Below are positions 49,454-57,910 of a stretch of DNA of 64,000 bases, piece after piece (position 1 is the first letter of the stretch; every line of letters begins with the position of its first letter). The notes beneath the pieces were generated by a model, which was not told the DNA's origin, ran no database searches, and saw nothing but the letters and a program-made list of their open reading frames with translations. The stretch is from positions 124,001 to 188,000 of the forward strand of contig CAWGPP010000006.1 of the NCBI GenBank assembly GCA_963824545.1, given 5' to 3'. The position numbers and the translations under genes were made by a program. This stretch comes from Bog-532 sp963824545 (GTDB lineage: Bacteria > Actinomycetota > Actinomycetes > Streptosporangiales > Streptosporangiaceae).

Positions 49454-50992
49454 ATGAGGGTTGTGCTAGCCGGTGGCGGAACCGCCGGACATATTGAACC
49501 TGCGCTTGCGCTGGCCGATGCGCTCCGTGCGGCCGACCCGCGGGCGGTGGTGGTCTGCCTGGGCACGGAACGTGGCCTGGAGACCCGTCTCGTGCCGATG
49601 CGCGGGTACGAACTCGCGCTGATTCCGGCCGTCCCCATGCCGCGCTCGCTCAGCCCCCGGCTGCTCACGGTGCCCGGGCGGCTGGCCGGCGCGGTCAGCG
49701 CGGCCGCGGGGGTGCTCGACCGGGTGAAGGCGGACGTGCTGGTCGGCTTCGGCGGCTACGTGGCGACGCCGGCCTACCTGGCGGCCCGCCGCCGGCACGT
49801 CCCGATCGTGGTGCACGAGGCGAACCCGCGGCCCGGCCTGGCCAACAAGCTCGGCGCCCGGTTCACCGAGCACGTCTTTACCGGTAACCCCAACACCGAG
49901 CTGGCGCACGCCACCTTCCTGGGCATCCCGATCCGGCGCGAGATCGCCGAGCTGGACCGGCTCGCGCTGGGCGACAAGGCCCGGGCGCACTTCGGCCTGC
50001 GCCCCGATCTGCCCGTGCTGCTCGTGACCGGGGGCTCGCAGGGGGCCCAGTCGCTGAACCGCGCGCTGTTCGGCGCGATCGGCTGGCTGCGTTCCGCCGG
50101 GGTGCAGGTCCTGCACGTGACCGGGCCGCGCAACGCGGCGGAGGTCCCGGCCAACTCCGGCGGGGCGCCCTACGTCGCGGTGCCCTACGTGGATCGGATG
50201 GACCTGGCCTACGCCGCCGCCGACTTCGCGCTCTGCCGCGCCGGCGCCATGACCTGCGCCGAGCTCACCGCGGTCGGACTGCCCGGCGCCTTCGTCCCGC
50301 TGCCGCACGGGAACGGCGAGCAGCGGCTCAACGCCGAGCCCATCGTGGCCGGCGGCGGCGGCCTGCTCGTCGAGGACGCCGGCCTCACACCGGAATGGAT
50401 CCGCGACAGCCTGCTGCCCGTGTTGCTCGATATCGACCGGGTGGCGAGCATGTCCGAGGCCGCCGCCGCGCTCGGCCGCGCCGACGCGGACCGCGAACTG
50501 GCCCGGGCGGTCATCGACGTCATCCAGGAGCACGCGGCCGGGGAAGACGCCGGCCCCGTGAGCCCGCCCGTCCCGGCCGGGAACGCCGGGCACTGGTTCG
50601 ATCCCGCCTCGCGCGGCGGCCCGGCGGATCATCCCGGGGCGGGCGCCTCGCCCATGCCCGCAGGGCTGCCCCGGCGGCAGGCCGGCCCTGCGGACCAGGC
50701 CAGGCCGCCGGCCGGGCCGCCGCTGCCGCAACGTCAGCTGCGGCCAAGCGAGCCGCCCGTCGCCCAGCGCCCGCCCGTCGCCCAGCGCCCGCCCGTCGCC
50801 CAGCGCCCGCCCGTCGCCCAGCGCCCGCCCGTCGCCCAGCGCCCGCCCGTCGCCCAGCGCCCGCCGGAGCCTGGGCAGACCGCCGGGCCGCCGTGGGCGG
50901 CGGCCGAGCCCCAGCCCGAACCCCCCTCCCGCCGGGCCGCATCGGCCCGCCGCGGGCAGCCCCGGCATGGCCGCCCCCGCCGGGGCGCCTAA
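49454..50992 (+). CDS. murG: UDP-GlcNAc transferase MurG with long repeat-bearing tail
   Basis: A 512-residue peripheral membrane GT28 enzyme converting lipid I to lipid II. The catalytic part is residues 1-360: VVLAGGGTAGHIEPALALAD (3-22), VGFGGYVATPAYLAA, VHEANPRPGLANKLGA, LLVTGGSQGAQSLNRALF and FALCRAGAMTCAELTAVGLP. After about 370 comes a 140-residue Pro/Ala/Arg-rich extension not found in ordinary MurG, including PPVAQR six times (residues about 434-469) and a basic end (RRGQPRHGRPRRGA). The ATG at 49454 begins directly at the fold. Confidence 0.94.
   Translation: MRVVLAGGGTAGHIEPALALADALRAADPRAVVVCLGTERGLETRLVPMRGYELALIPAVPMPRSLSPRLLTVPGRLAGAVSAAAGVLDRVKADVLVGFGGYVATPAYLAARRRHVPIVVHEANPRPGLANKLGARFTEHVFTGNPNTELAHATFLGIPIRREIAELDRLALGDKARAHFGLRPDLPVLLVTGGSQGAQSLNRALFGAIGWLRSAGVQVLHVTGPRNAAEVPANSGGAPYVAVPYVDRMDLAYAAADFALCRAGAMTCAELTAVGLPGAFVPLPHGNGEQRLNAEPIVAGGGGLLVEDAGLTPEWIRDSLLPVLLDIDRVASMSEAAAALGRADADRELARAVIDVIQEHAAGEDAGPVSPPVPAGNAGHWFDPASRGGPADHPGAGASPMPAGLPRRQAGPADQARPPAGPPLPQRQLRPSEPPVAQRPPVAQRPPVAQRPPVAQRPPVAQRPPVAQRPPEPGQTAGPPWAAAEPQPEPPSRRAASARRGQPRHGRPRRGA
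50753..50860. repeat. 18-bp perfect tandem repeat, six copies (murG tail)
   Basis: The unit CCGCCCGTCGCCCAGCGC occurs six times without mismatch, encoding PPVAQR six times in the murG frame. Identity of all copies implies recent expansion. The period keeps frame, so copy-number change would alter tail length without breaking the gene. Confidence 0.96.
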
Positions 50993-51046
50993 GGAACGCA
51001 CGACGCACCGCCCGCAACCCAGCACACACGTGCAGGAGGACACCCG

Positions 51047-52462
51047 ATGGCCCTGGTGACCCCGGTGGACACCGTGCCGCTGGACCAGCTCGGCCGCGTG
51101 CACTTCGTCGGCATCGGCGGCGCGGGCATGTCCGGGATCGCGCGCGTCATGCTGGCGCGCGGTGTGGCCGTGTCGGGCAGCGACTCCGGTTCGCCCGCGA
51201 TGGTGCGCGAGCTGGCCGCGCTCGGCGCCCGTGTGCACACCGGTCACGCCGCGGAAAACCTCGGTGCCGCCGACACGGTCGTGGTGTCCAGCGCGATCCG
51301 GCCGGACAACCCCGAGCTGGCCGAGGCGCACCGCCGCGGGCTGCGCGTCCTGCACCGCGCCGCCGCGCTCGCCTCGCTGATGACCGGCCGGCGGGCCACG
51401 GCCGTCGCCGGCACGCACGGCAAGACCACGACAACCTCGATGATCACCACCATCCTGCGTGAGTGCGGCGACGATCCCGGCTACGTCATCGGGGGCGTGC
51501 TCGCCCAGACGGGCCGGGGGGCCGAGGACGGCGGCGGCCAGGACCTGGTCATCGAGGCCGACGAGAGCGACGGTTCCTTCCTGATGCTGTCCGCGCAGCT
51601 CGCGGTGATCACCAACGTCGAGGCTGACCACCTCGACAATTACGCCGGCCTGCCCGAGATCCAGGCGGCGTTCGAAGCCTTCGCCCGCCGGATCACCCCC
51701 GGCGGGACGCTCATCACCTGTGCCGACGACGCCGGCGCCCGCGCCGTGGCGGACGCCTCCGCATCGCTGCCGATCCGCCTCCGCAGCTACGGCGCCGCGC
51801 CGTCCGCCGATTACCGGGTGTCCGGGATCACCGCCCGCGGCATGGGCAGCACGTTCACGATGACCGCCGGTCCGTTCACCGGGCCCGTCACGATCACGGT
51901 CCCCGGCCGGCACAATGTGCTCAACGCGGCCGCCGCCTTCGCCGCGGCTGCGGAACTCGGCCTTCCGGCCGCGCAGGCCGCGGCGGCACTGTCGGCCTAT
52001 CGCGGCGCGCAGCGGCGGATGGAGCCCAAGGGGACGGGGGACGGGGTGCGCGTGCTGGACAGCTACGCGCACCACCCGACCGAGGTCGCGGCCGACCTGG
52101 CCGCGGCGCGTGATCTCGCCGACGGCGGCCGGGTCATCGCCGTCTTCCAGCCGCACCTGTTCAGCCGGACGCGGATCTTCGCCACGGACTTCGGGGCCGC
52201 GCTGGGCCTCGCCGACGAGGCGGTCATCCTGGACGTCTACGCGGCGCGGGAGGATCCGGAGCCGGGCGTCACCGGCCGCCTCGTGGCCGATGCCGTCCCG
52301 GCCGGCCGGGCGCGCTACGTCCCGGACGCGGCGCAGGTCCCCGCGGTGATGGCGGAGATCGCCAAGCCGGGGGACCTCGTCCTGACGATGGGCGCGGGGG
52401 ACGTGACCAGACTCGGGCCGGTCATCGTCGCGGCGCTGCGGGACCGGGGGGCGGCCGGGTGA
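51047..52462 (+). CDS. murC: UDP-N-acetylmuramate:L-alanine ligase
   Basis: A 471-residue first Mur ligase of stem-peptide synthesis. Opening HFVGIGGAGMSGIARVMLAR (about 16-35), ATP loop AVAGTHGKTTTTSMITTIL (about 119-137), VIEADESDGSFLML, TNVEADHLDNY and the late YAHHPTEVAADLAAARD and VFQPHLFSRT are all typical. The ATG at 51047 has GAGGACAC upstream. It overlaps ftsQ (GTGA). Ligases MurC, MurE and MurF are present in the cluster; MurD is not. Confidence 0.97.
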   Translation: MALVTPVDTVPLDQLGRVHFVGIGGAGMSGIARVMLARGVAVSGSDSGSPAMVRELAALGARVHTGHAAENLGAADTVVVSSAIRPDNPELAEAHRRGLRVLHRAAALASLMTGRRATAVAGTHGKTTTTSMITTILRECGDDPGYVIGGVLAQTGRGAEDGGGQDLVIEADESDGSFLMLSAQLAVITNVEADHLDNYAGLPEIQAAFEAFARRITPGGTLITCADDAGARAVADASASLPIRLRSYGAAPSADYRVSGITARGMGSTFTMTAGPFTGPVTITVPGRHNVLNAAAAFAAAAELGLPAAQAAAALSAYRGAQRRMEPKGTGDGVRVLDSYAHHPTEVAADLAAARDLADGGRVIAVFQPHLFSRTRIFATDFGAALGLADEAVILDVYAAREDPEPGVTGRLVADAVPAGRARYVPDAAQVPAVMAEIAKPGDLVLTMGAGDVTRLGPVIVAALRDRGAAG

Positions 52463-53328
52463 CGGGCCCGGGCGACGGCTTTGGCCCGGGCGGCACGACG
52501 GCGCCGCCGCCGGATGACGTGGCGCGCAGCGACGGGGACGGTCCCTCGCGGCCCGCTGAGCCGGCCCGTAACCGTGCCCGCGGCCGTGGCCGTGGCCCCC
52601 GTGGGCCGCGTGGCCGCAGCCCGTGGCGCACCGCGTTCTTCGCGCTCGTCGTGGCCGGCCTGCTGGCCGGTGTCGCGTGGGCGCTGCTCGGGTCGAAGCT
52701 GCTCGTGGTCAGGTCCGTCGTGGTCACCGGGACCCACCTGGTGCCGGCCGCCCAGGTACGGGCCGCCGCCGCCATCCCGTCGGACGAGCCGATGATCCGG
52801 GTGGACACCGCCGCCGCAGCCCGCCGCGTCGAGGCCATCACCCAGGTCCAGTCCGCGCAGGTCAGCAGGTCCTGGCCGGACCGGATCGTGATCAGCGTGC
52901 GGGAGCGGACCGGCGTGCTGGCCGTGGCCGGGCTGGCCGCCGCCGCTGCCGCCGGCGGCCCGTCCAGCGGGACGGCCGGTTACGACCTCATCGACGGGTC
53001 CGGCGTCGTCGTGCGGTCGGTACCGGCCAAGCCGGCCGGGTTGCCCGTATACTGGCCGGCGGCCGGCTCCGGGGCGCTGCGCGGCAGCCCGTCGGTGGCC
53101 GCAGTGGTCACCGTGCTGAACGAACTGCCCGCCACGATCGCCCGGCTGGTCTCCGTGGTTTCGGCGTCGAGCCCGCAGAACGTGACGCTGGGGCTGTCGG
53201 ACGGCATCACGATCGTCTGGGGCGACACCACCCGCGCCGCCGAGAAAGCCACCGAACTGAGCGCGCTCCTGCGCACGCACGCGCACTTCTACGACGTCAG
53301 CGCGCCCGGCACCGCGGTGACCCGGTGA
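52459..53328 (+). CDS. ftsQ: Cell-division protein FtsQ
   Basis: A 289-residue bitopic protein of the divisome core. A 53-residue basic, Gly/Arg/Pro-rich cytoplasmic leader, one transmembrane helix (TAFFALVVAGLLAGVAWALL, about 58-77), a POTRA domain (LLVVRSVVVTGTHLVPAAQV through QVSRSWPDRIVISVRERTG) and a beta domain (YDLIDGSGVVVRSVP ... VTLGLSDGITIVWGD). The GTG start overlaps murC. It precedes the ftsZ promoter region. Confidence 0.93.
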   Translation: MTGPGDGFGPGGTTAPPPDDVARSDGDGPSRPAEPARNRARGRGRGPRGPRGRSPWRTAFFALVVAGLLAGVAWALLGSKLLVVRSVVVTGTHLVPAAQVRAAAAIPSDEPMIRVDTAAAARRVEAITQVQSAQVSRSWPDRIVISVRERTGVLAVAGLAAAAAAGGPSSGTAGYDLIDGSGVVVRSVPAKPAGLPVYWPAAGSGALRGSPSVAAVVTVLNELPATIARLVSVVSASSPQNVTLGLSDGITIVWGDTTRAAEKATELSALLRTHAHFYDVSAPGTAVTR

Positions 53329-53359
53329 TAGACACGCCGCGGGCGTTGGGCGTGGTTAG

Positions 53360-53388
53360 TTGACCCTGGTGACCCGCCACCCTACTGT
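53360..53388 (+). promoter_or_regulatory. Candidate ftsZ promoter
   Basis: TTGACC (53360-53365), a 17-base spacer and TACTGT (53383-53388) form a near-consensus promoter in the 282-base ftsQ-ftsZ gap. About 30 bases downstream the segment CTCTACCTGAAGGTGAAACC (from 53423) contains the palindrome ACCTGAAGGT and would be in the 5' leader. The long leader (about 215 bases to the GTG) suggests extra control of ftsZ beyond read-through from the dcw operon. Confidence 0.65.
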
Positions 53389-53610
53389 CCCTAGCAATTG
53401 CCAGGCAGACAAAACTCTAAATCTCTACCTGAAGGTGAAACCCTGATGGTGAGGGCCGGGGCCACGGCCATTGCCAATAGCGTTGAATTCCGCTTCGCGG
53501 CCAGGGTTTCCCCCAGCGCAGCGCCCCGACCAGCCGAAATTAGCGGCGCAGCCGGAATTGGCGGCCGGGGCGTACGGACGAGTTAAAACGAGCGGAAAGG
53601 TACCCTCCTC

Positions 53611-55125
53611 GTGGCAGCACCGCAGAACTACCTGGCGGTCATCAAGGTCGTCGGAATCGGCGGCGGCGGCGTTAATGCCGTTAATAGAATGATCGAAGAG
53701 GGGCTCAAGGGCGTCGAGTTCATCGCGATCAACACCGATGCGCAAGCCCTGCTGATGAGCGATGCCGACGTCAAGCTCGACGTCGGCCGCGAGCTCACCC
53801 GCGGCCTGGGCGCCGGAGCCAACCCCGATGTCGGCTGCCGGGCGGCCGAGGATCACCGCGAAGAGATCGAAGAGGTGCTCAAGGGCGCCGATATGGTCTT
53901 CGTCACGGCCGGCGAGGGTGGTGGCACCGGCACCGGCGGCGCCCCGGTGGTGGCGAACATCGCGCGCTCGCTGGGCGCGCTGACCATCGGCGTCGTGACC
54001 CGCCCGTTCGGTTTCGAGGGCAAGCGCCGGGCGATTCAGGCCGAGGCCGGCATCGAGCGGTTGCGCAGCGAGGTGGACACCCTCATCGTCATCCCGAATG
54101 ACCGGCTGCTTTCCATCTCCGACCGCCAGGTGAGCGTGCTCGACGCCTTCAAGGCCGCCGATCAGGTGCTCCTTTCCGGTGTTCAGGGCATTACCGACCT
54201 GATCACCACGCCGGGCCTGATCAACCTGGACTTCGCCGACGTGAAGTCGGTCATGTCGGGCGCGGGCTCGGCGCTGATGGGGATCGGCTCGTCGCGCGGT
54301 GAGGACCGCGCGGTCGCCGCGGCGGAGATGGCGATCTCCAGCCCACTGCTCGAGGCCAGCATCGACGGCGCCCACGGCGTGCTGCTGTCCATCCAGGGCG
54401 GTTCCGATCTCGGCCTGTTCGAGATCAACGAGGCCGCCCAGCTGGTGGCCAACTCGGCGGCCGTGGACGCCAACATCATCTTCGGCGCGGTCATCGACGA
54501 CGCCCTCGGGGACGAGGTGCGCGTGACGGTGATCGCGGCCGGGTTCGACGAGAGCCAGATGGGCCGGACCGCGCCCCGTGTCGAGGCGGGCGCGGCGGCG
54601 CCGAGCCCGCCCCCTGCGCCACCCCCGCGCGGCGGCCCCGCGTCGCTGGGTCCGGGCTCGGCGGCCCTGCCGCACACGGCTTCCATGTCCGCCGCTTCCC
54701 TGTCCGCCGCGCCGGCGGCCTCCAGCGCCAGCCCGTGGTACCGCGAGGAGTCGGCCGGCCAGGGAAATGACCAGGCCCCGGCGGTCCCTGTGGGCTCATC
54801 GGGCCCGGCAGCCGGGGCGGGCAGCGAGGTTAGTGCCGATGTGGCCGCTCTGGCGGCGGCCGAGGTTCCCACCGGGGAGAACAGCATCGATAGTGAGCCG
54901 GCGGCCCTTGGGCTGGCGGACGGCACGGCCGCGGGCTTTGATGCGCCCGGCGCCGACCCCGTTGACACGGCTCCCTGGGACGTCCCGGCGGCCGAGGACA
55001 GCGAGCCGGCGGTCGCCGCGGACGCCCCGGCGGCCGCGCGCGTCTTCGACGTGGCCGCCACCCGGCGCCGTCCCGTCATCTTCGAGGAAGACGACGATCT
55101 GGATGTTCCCGACTTCCTCAAGTGA
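53611..55125 (+). CDS. ftsZ: Cell-division GTPase FtsZ
   Basis: A 504-residue tubulin homologue forming the Z-ring. VVGIGGGGVNAVNRMIEEGL (near 13-32), GTP signature AGEGGGTGTGGAPVVANIA (near 101-119), T7-loop region ITDLITTPGLINLDFADVKS (near 194-213). The globular part ends near 317. A 175-residue Ala/Pro/Ser-rich linker follows, longer than in most FtsZ proteins, and the C-terminal tail DDDLDVPDFLK binds SepF or other anchors. The GTG start has GAAAGG upstream. The stop overlaps the yggS-like gene (GTGA). Confidence 0.98.
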   Translation: MAAPQNYLAVIKVVGIGGGGVNAVNRMIEEGLKGVEFIAINTDAQALLMSDADVKLDVGRELTRGLGAGANPDVGCRAAEDHREEIEEVLKGADMVFVTAGEGGGTGTGGAPVVANIARSLGALTIGVVTRPFGFEGKRRAIQAEAGIERLRSEVDTLIVIPNDRLLSISDRQVSVLDAFKAADQVLLSGVQGITDLITTPGLINLDFADVKSVMSGAGSALMGIGSSRGEDRAVAAAEMAISSPLLEASIDGAHGVLLSIQGGSDLGLFEINEAAQLVANSAAVDANIIFGAVIDDALGDEVRVTVIAAGFDESQMGRTAPRVEAGAAAPSPPPAPPPRGGPASLGPGSAALPHTASMSAASLSAAPAASSASPWYREESAGQGNDQAPAVPVGSSGPAAGAGSEVSADVAALAAAEVPTGENSIDSEPAALGLADGTAAGFDAPGADPVDTAPWDVPAAEDSEPAVAADAPAAARVFDVAATRRRPVIFEEDDDLDVPDFLK

Positions 55126-55871
55126 GTCGGCGGCCCGTCGACGTGGATCCGGCGCGCCGCGCTGAGCTGGCGGCGGCGCGCCGGGGCGAGCTGGACGCGC
55201 GGCTGCACCGGGTCCGGGCACGCATCGCCGCCGCGTGCGTTGCGGCGGGCCGCGACGCCGCCGGCATCACGCTGGTGGCCATCACGAAGACCCGGTCGGC
55301 CTCCGACGTCCGCCTGCTGTACGAGCTCGGCCAGTGCGACTTCGGCGAGAACCGTGACCAGGAGGCTGCGCCCAAGGCGGCGCAGTGCGTCGGCCTGCCG
55401 ATCACCTGGCATTTCGTCGGCCAGCTGCAGACCAACAAGGCGGCCAGCGTGGCGCGCTACGCCACCCTCATTCACTCGGTCGACCGGCTCCGCCTGGTCC
55501 GCGCCCTCGGGATCGCCGCGCGCCGCCAGGACCGGCTGCTCACCTGCCTGATCCAGGTTGACCTGGGGGACGCGGACGGCGAGCGCGGCGGCGCGCCGCC
55601 GGCGCAGGTCCCGGCCCTCGCCGAGGCCGTCGCGGCCGAGCCGGGCCTCGTCCTGGGCGGCGTCATGGCCGTCGCGCCGCTCGGCGTGCCGGCCGCGGCC
55701 GCCTTCGCCGGGCTCGCCCCCGCCTCGGCCGCGGTCCGCGCGGTCCGGCCCGCCGCGGCCATCATTTCGGCGGGCATGAGCGGCGACCTGGAAGAGGCCG
55801 TCGCAGCGGGCGCGACACACCTGAGAATTGGTACGGCGTTGCTCGGCGATCGGAAGCCCCCTGTCATGTAA
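55122..55871 (+). CDS. PLP homeostasis protein, YggS/PLPBP family
   Basis: A 249-residue alanine-racemase-fold protein without known catalytic turnover that controls pyridoxal phosphate availability. The PLP lysine is in LVAITKTRSASDV (about 51-63), followed by FGENRDQEAAPKA, WHFVGQLQTNKAASVARYA, SVDRLRLVRAL and, near the C-terminus, SAGMSGDLEEAVAAGATHLRIG and TALLGDR. The GTG start overlaps the ftsZ stop. In many actinobacteria the polyphenol-oxidase-type gene pgeF lies between ftsZ and this gene; it is absent here. Confidence 0.93.
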   Translation: MSRRPVDVDPARRAELAAARRGELDARLHRVRARIAAACVAAGRDAAGITLVAITKTRSASDVRLLYELGQCDFGENRDQEAAPKAAQCVGLPITWHFVGQLQTNKAASVARYATLIHSVDRLRLVRALGIAARRQDRLLTCLIQVDLGDADGERGGAPPAQVPALAEAVAAEPGLVLGGVMAVAPLGVPAAAAFAGLAPASAAVRAVRPAAAIISAGMSGDLEEAVAAGATHLRIGTALLGDRKPPVM

Positions 55872-56010
55872 TGTCCCTCGCGTGGACCTCTTTTACGGGT
55901 TCACGGCAGCGTGGACATGGGTTCGCAGTCGAAGTTGCGGGGGGTTCCGGGAGATCATCTTCCGGGCTAGCGCGGGGGGCTGCCAGATAGGCACGACGGA
56001 GGACTGACGG

Positions 56011-56502
56011 ATGGCCAGCGCAATGCGCAAGATGGCGGTCTACCTCGGCCTCGTGGAGGACGATCACCGCTACCAGGACGGGTACGACTCCTTCGACGAG
56101 TACGAGGAGTACGACGAGCAGCCGGACCAGGTCGATGGCCCGGACGATCCAGAAGGCCGGACGGCTGACGGCGCGTATCTGTCGTCACCGGTGCGCCAGG
56201 ACGGCGTCCGCCAGACGACTGACCTTGCGCGGATCACAACGCTGCACCCTCGCACCTACAATGAAGCACGTACCATTGGGGAGCACTTCCGCGAGGGGAT
56301 CCCCGTCATCATGAACCTGACCGAGATGCTCGACAGCGACGCCAAGCGCCTCGTCGACTTCGCGGCCGGGCTGATCTTCGGCCTGCACGGGAGCATCGAG
56401 CGGGTGACCAACAAGGTCTTCCTGCTTTCTCCCGCGAACGTCGAGGTGGCGGCGGAGGACAAGGCTCGCATCGCGGAGAGAGGCTTCTTCAACCAGAGCT
56501 AG
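56011..56502 (+). CDS. sepF: Cell-division protein SepF
   Basis: A 163-residue membrane-anchoring partner of FtsZ. The N-terminal amphipathic helix is MASAMRKMAVYLGLV, then an acidic disordered stretch (DDHRYQDGYDSFDEYEEYDE) and the SepF domain (about 72-160): LHPRTYNEARTIGEHFREGI, VIMNLTEMLDSDAKRLVDFA, GLIFGLHGSIERVTNKVFLL. Good CGGAGGA ribosome binding site before the ATG at 56011. Actinobacteria lack FtsA, so SepF is expected to be the essential membrane tether binding the FtsZ C-terminal tail. Confidence 0.96.
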   Translation: MASAMRKMAVYLGLVEDDHRYQDGYDSFDEYEEYDEQPDQVDGPDDPEGRTADGAYLSSPVRQDGVRQTTDLARITTLHPRTYNEARTIGEHFREGIPVIMNLTEMLDSDAKRLVDFAAGLIFGLHGSIERVTNKVFLLSPANVEVAAEDKARIAERGFFNQS

Positions 56503-56578
56503 CGGACTGACAGTGACGGTGTGATGCGGATCAGCAAGGCTGCTGCGCGCGAGGCCAGAACCAGACGAGGACGTGGCG

Positions 56579-56863
56579 ATGGGCATCCTTAAAGTTGTCC
56601 TGACCTACATCCTGACGATCTACCTGGTCATCCTCGTCGGGCGGATGATTTTCTCCTGGATCCAGATGTTCGCGCGGCAGTGGGTGCCCACGGGGATACT
56701 CCTGGTCATCGCCGAGAGCATCTACACGGTGACCGATCCTCCACTAAAATTTCTACGGCGCTACATACCCCCCCTGCGTCTAGGTACAGTAGCCATGGAT
56801 CTCAGCTTCATGGTGGTGTTCATTGTGGTGTTGATCGCGATGCGAGCTGTGTCGCTGCTTTAA
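56579..56863 (+). CDS. YggT-family membrane protein
   Basis: A 94-residue protein with two transmembrane helices (about 6-26 and 70-92) and the family loop VTDPPLKFLRRYIPPLRLG. It always sits between sepF and divIVA in actinobacteria and is thought to act in division or osmotic adaptation; the mechanism is unknown. The ATG at 56579 is preferred to the GTG at 56573 because GACGAGG is then spaced eight bases away. Confidence 0.92.
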   Translation: MGILKVVLTYILTIYLVILVGRMIFSWIQMFARQWVPTGILLVIAESIYTVTDPPLKFLRRYIPPLRLGTVAMDLSFMVVFIVVLIAMRAVSLL

Positions 56864-56915
56864 TCGGGTACCACCGTCCGACAGTTACACAGTCCAGGCG
56901 CGCCGAGGAGACAAG

Positions 56916-57764
56916 ATGCCGCTGACGCCCGCGGATGTGCGGAACAAGCAGTTCAGTACGACGAGGCTCCGGCCCGGCTACGACGAGGAAGAGGTTGACG
57001 CCTTCCTCGACGAGGTCGAGTCCGAGCTCGACCGGCTGATCCAGGAGAACGAGGAGCTCCGGGCGAAGCTGGCGGAGAGCCTGCGAGGGGGCAAGTCGTC
57101 GGTTCCCGCACTGAGCTCGCCGCTGGCTGAGTCCAAGATGGACATGATGCAGCCGGAGCCGCCGCGCCCCGAACCGGAGCGCAGGCAGCCCGAGCCGGTC
57201 ATGATGGGCTCGATGGCACCGGCCGAGGACAACATGGACACCGCCGCGCGGGTCCTGTCCCTGGCCCAGCAGACCGCCGACCAGGCCATCGCCGACGCGC
57301 GCCGCGAGGCCGACGAGACGCTGGGACGGGCCCGCCGCGAGGCCGACGAGGTGCTGACCAAGGCCCGCCGTCAGGCCGAGCAGATCACCGGCGACGCCCG
57401 GGCGCGCGCCGAGAGCCTCGAGCGCGACGCCCAGGAGCGGCACCGCCAGGCCATGGGGTCCCTGGTTCAGCAGCGCGAGGAGCTCGAGCGCCGCGTGGAC
57501 GACCTGCGGGCCTTCGAGCGCGAGTACCGCAGCAGGCTCAAGGCGTACCTGGAAGGCCAGCTCCGCGACCTGGAGGCGGGGGTCACCGACAGCGGTGCCT
57601 TCCCCACCATGGGGTCCGCGCCGCAGCCGCCGGTCCCGGCGGGCCTGGGGCAGGGCAACCGTAACGGCGCCCCGTCGACCGGCCAGTACCAGGTGCCCGA
57701 GGTTGTGCAGCACGCGGGCAGCTTCCACGGGAGCGAGGGCGCGCCCGCGCACGAACGGCGATAA
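56916..57764 (+). CDS. divIVA: DivIVA/Wag31 polar growth protein
   Basis: A 282-residue coiled-coil protein that marks negatively curved membrane and recruits the polar wall-synthesis machinery. The lipid-binding N-domain is PLTPADVRNKQFSTTRLRPG then YDEEEVDAFLDEVESELDRL (to about 45). A linker of about 50 residues rich in Pro/Glu/Met precedes a long coiled coil (about 105-225) with repeated A-R-R-E-A-D heptads. The C-terminus is Gly/Pro-rich. A GAGGAGA ribosome binding site precedes the ATG. A strong terminator follows, marking the end of the dcw-linked transcript. Confidence 0.96.
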   Translation: MPLTPADVRNKQFSTTRLRPGYDEEEVDAFLDEVESELDRLIQENEELRAKLAESLRGGKSSVPALSSPLAESKMDMMQPEPPRPEPERRQPEPVMMGSMAPAEDNMDTAARVLSLAQQTADQAIADARREADETLGRARREADEVLTKARRQAEQITGDARARAESLERDAQERHRQAMGSLVQQREELERRVDDLRAFEREYRSRLKAYLEGQLRDLEAGVTDSGAFPTMGSAPQPPVPAGLGQGNRNGAPSTGQYQVPEVVQHAGSFHGSEGAPAHERR

Positions 57765-57773
57765 GAGAACCAC

Positions 57774-57814
57774 CCCCGCGGTCTGGGCTTGGGGCCCGGG
57801 CCGCGGGGTTTTTT
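57774..57814 (+). terminator. Intrinsic terminator after divIVA
   Basis: CCCCGCGG (57774-57781) pairs with CCGCGGGG (57801-57808), extended inward by CTGGGC/GCCCGG around a TTGGG loop, and is followed by TTTTTT (57809-57814). This is a textbook rho-independent terminator, nine bases past the divIVA stop. Confidence 0.95.
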
Positions 57815-57910
57815 GCTTGAGCGGGGCGGCGTTTCCGCGGGGTGGGCACCCCGGCGGACGCGCCGCGAAGACCGGCGGCTGGGGCGGCCGCGCGTTCTGG
57901 GAGAACGCTT

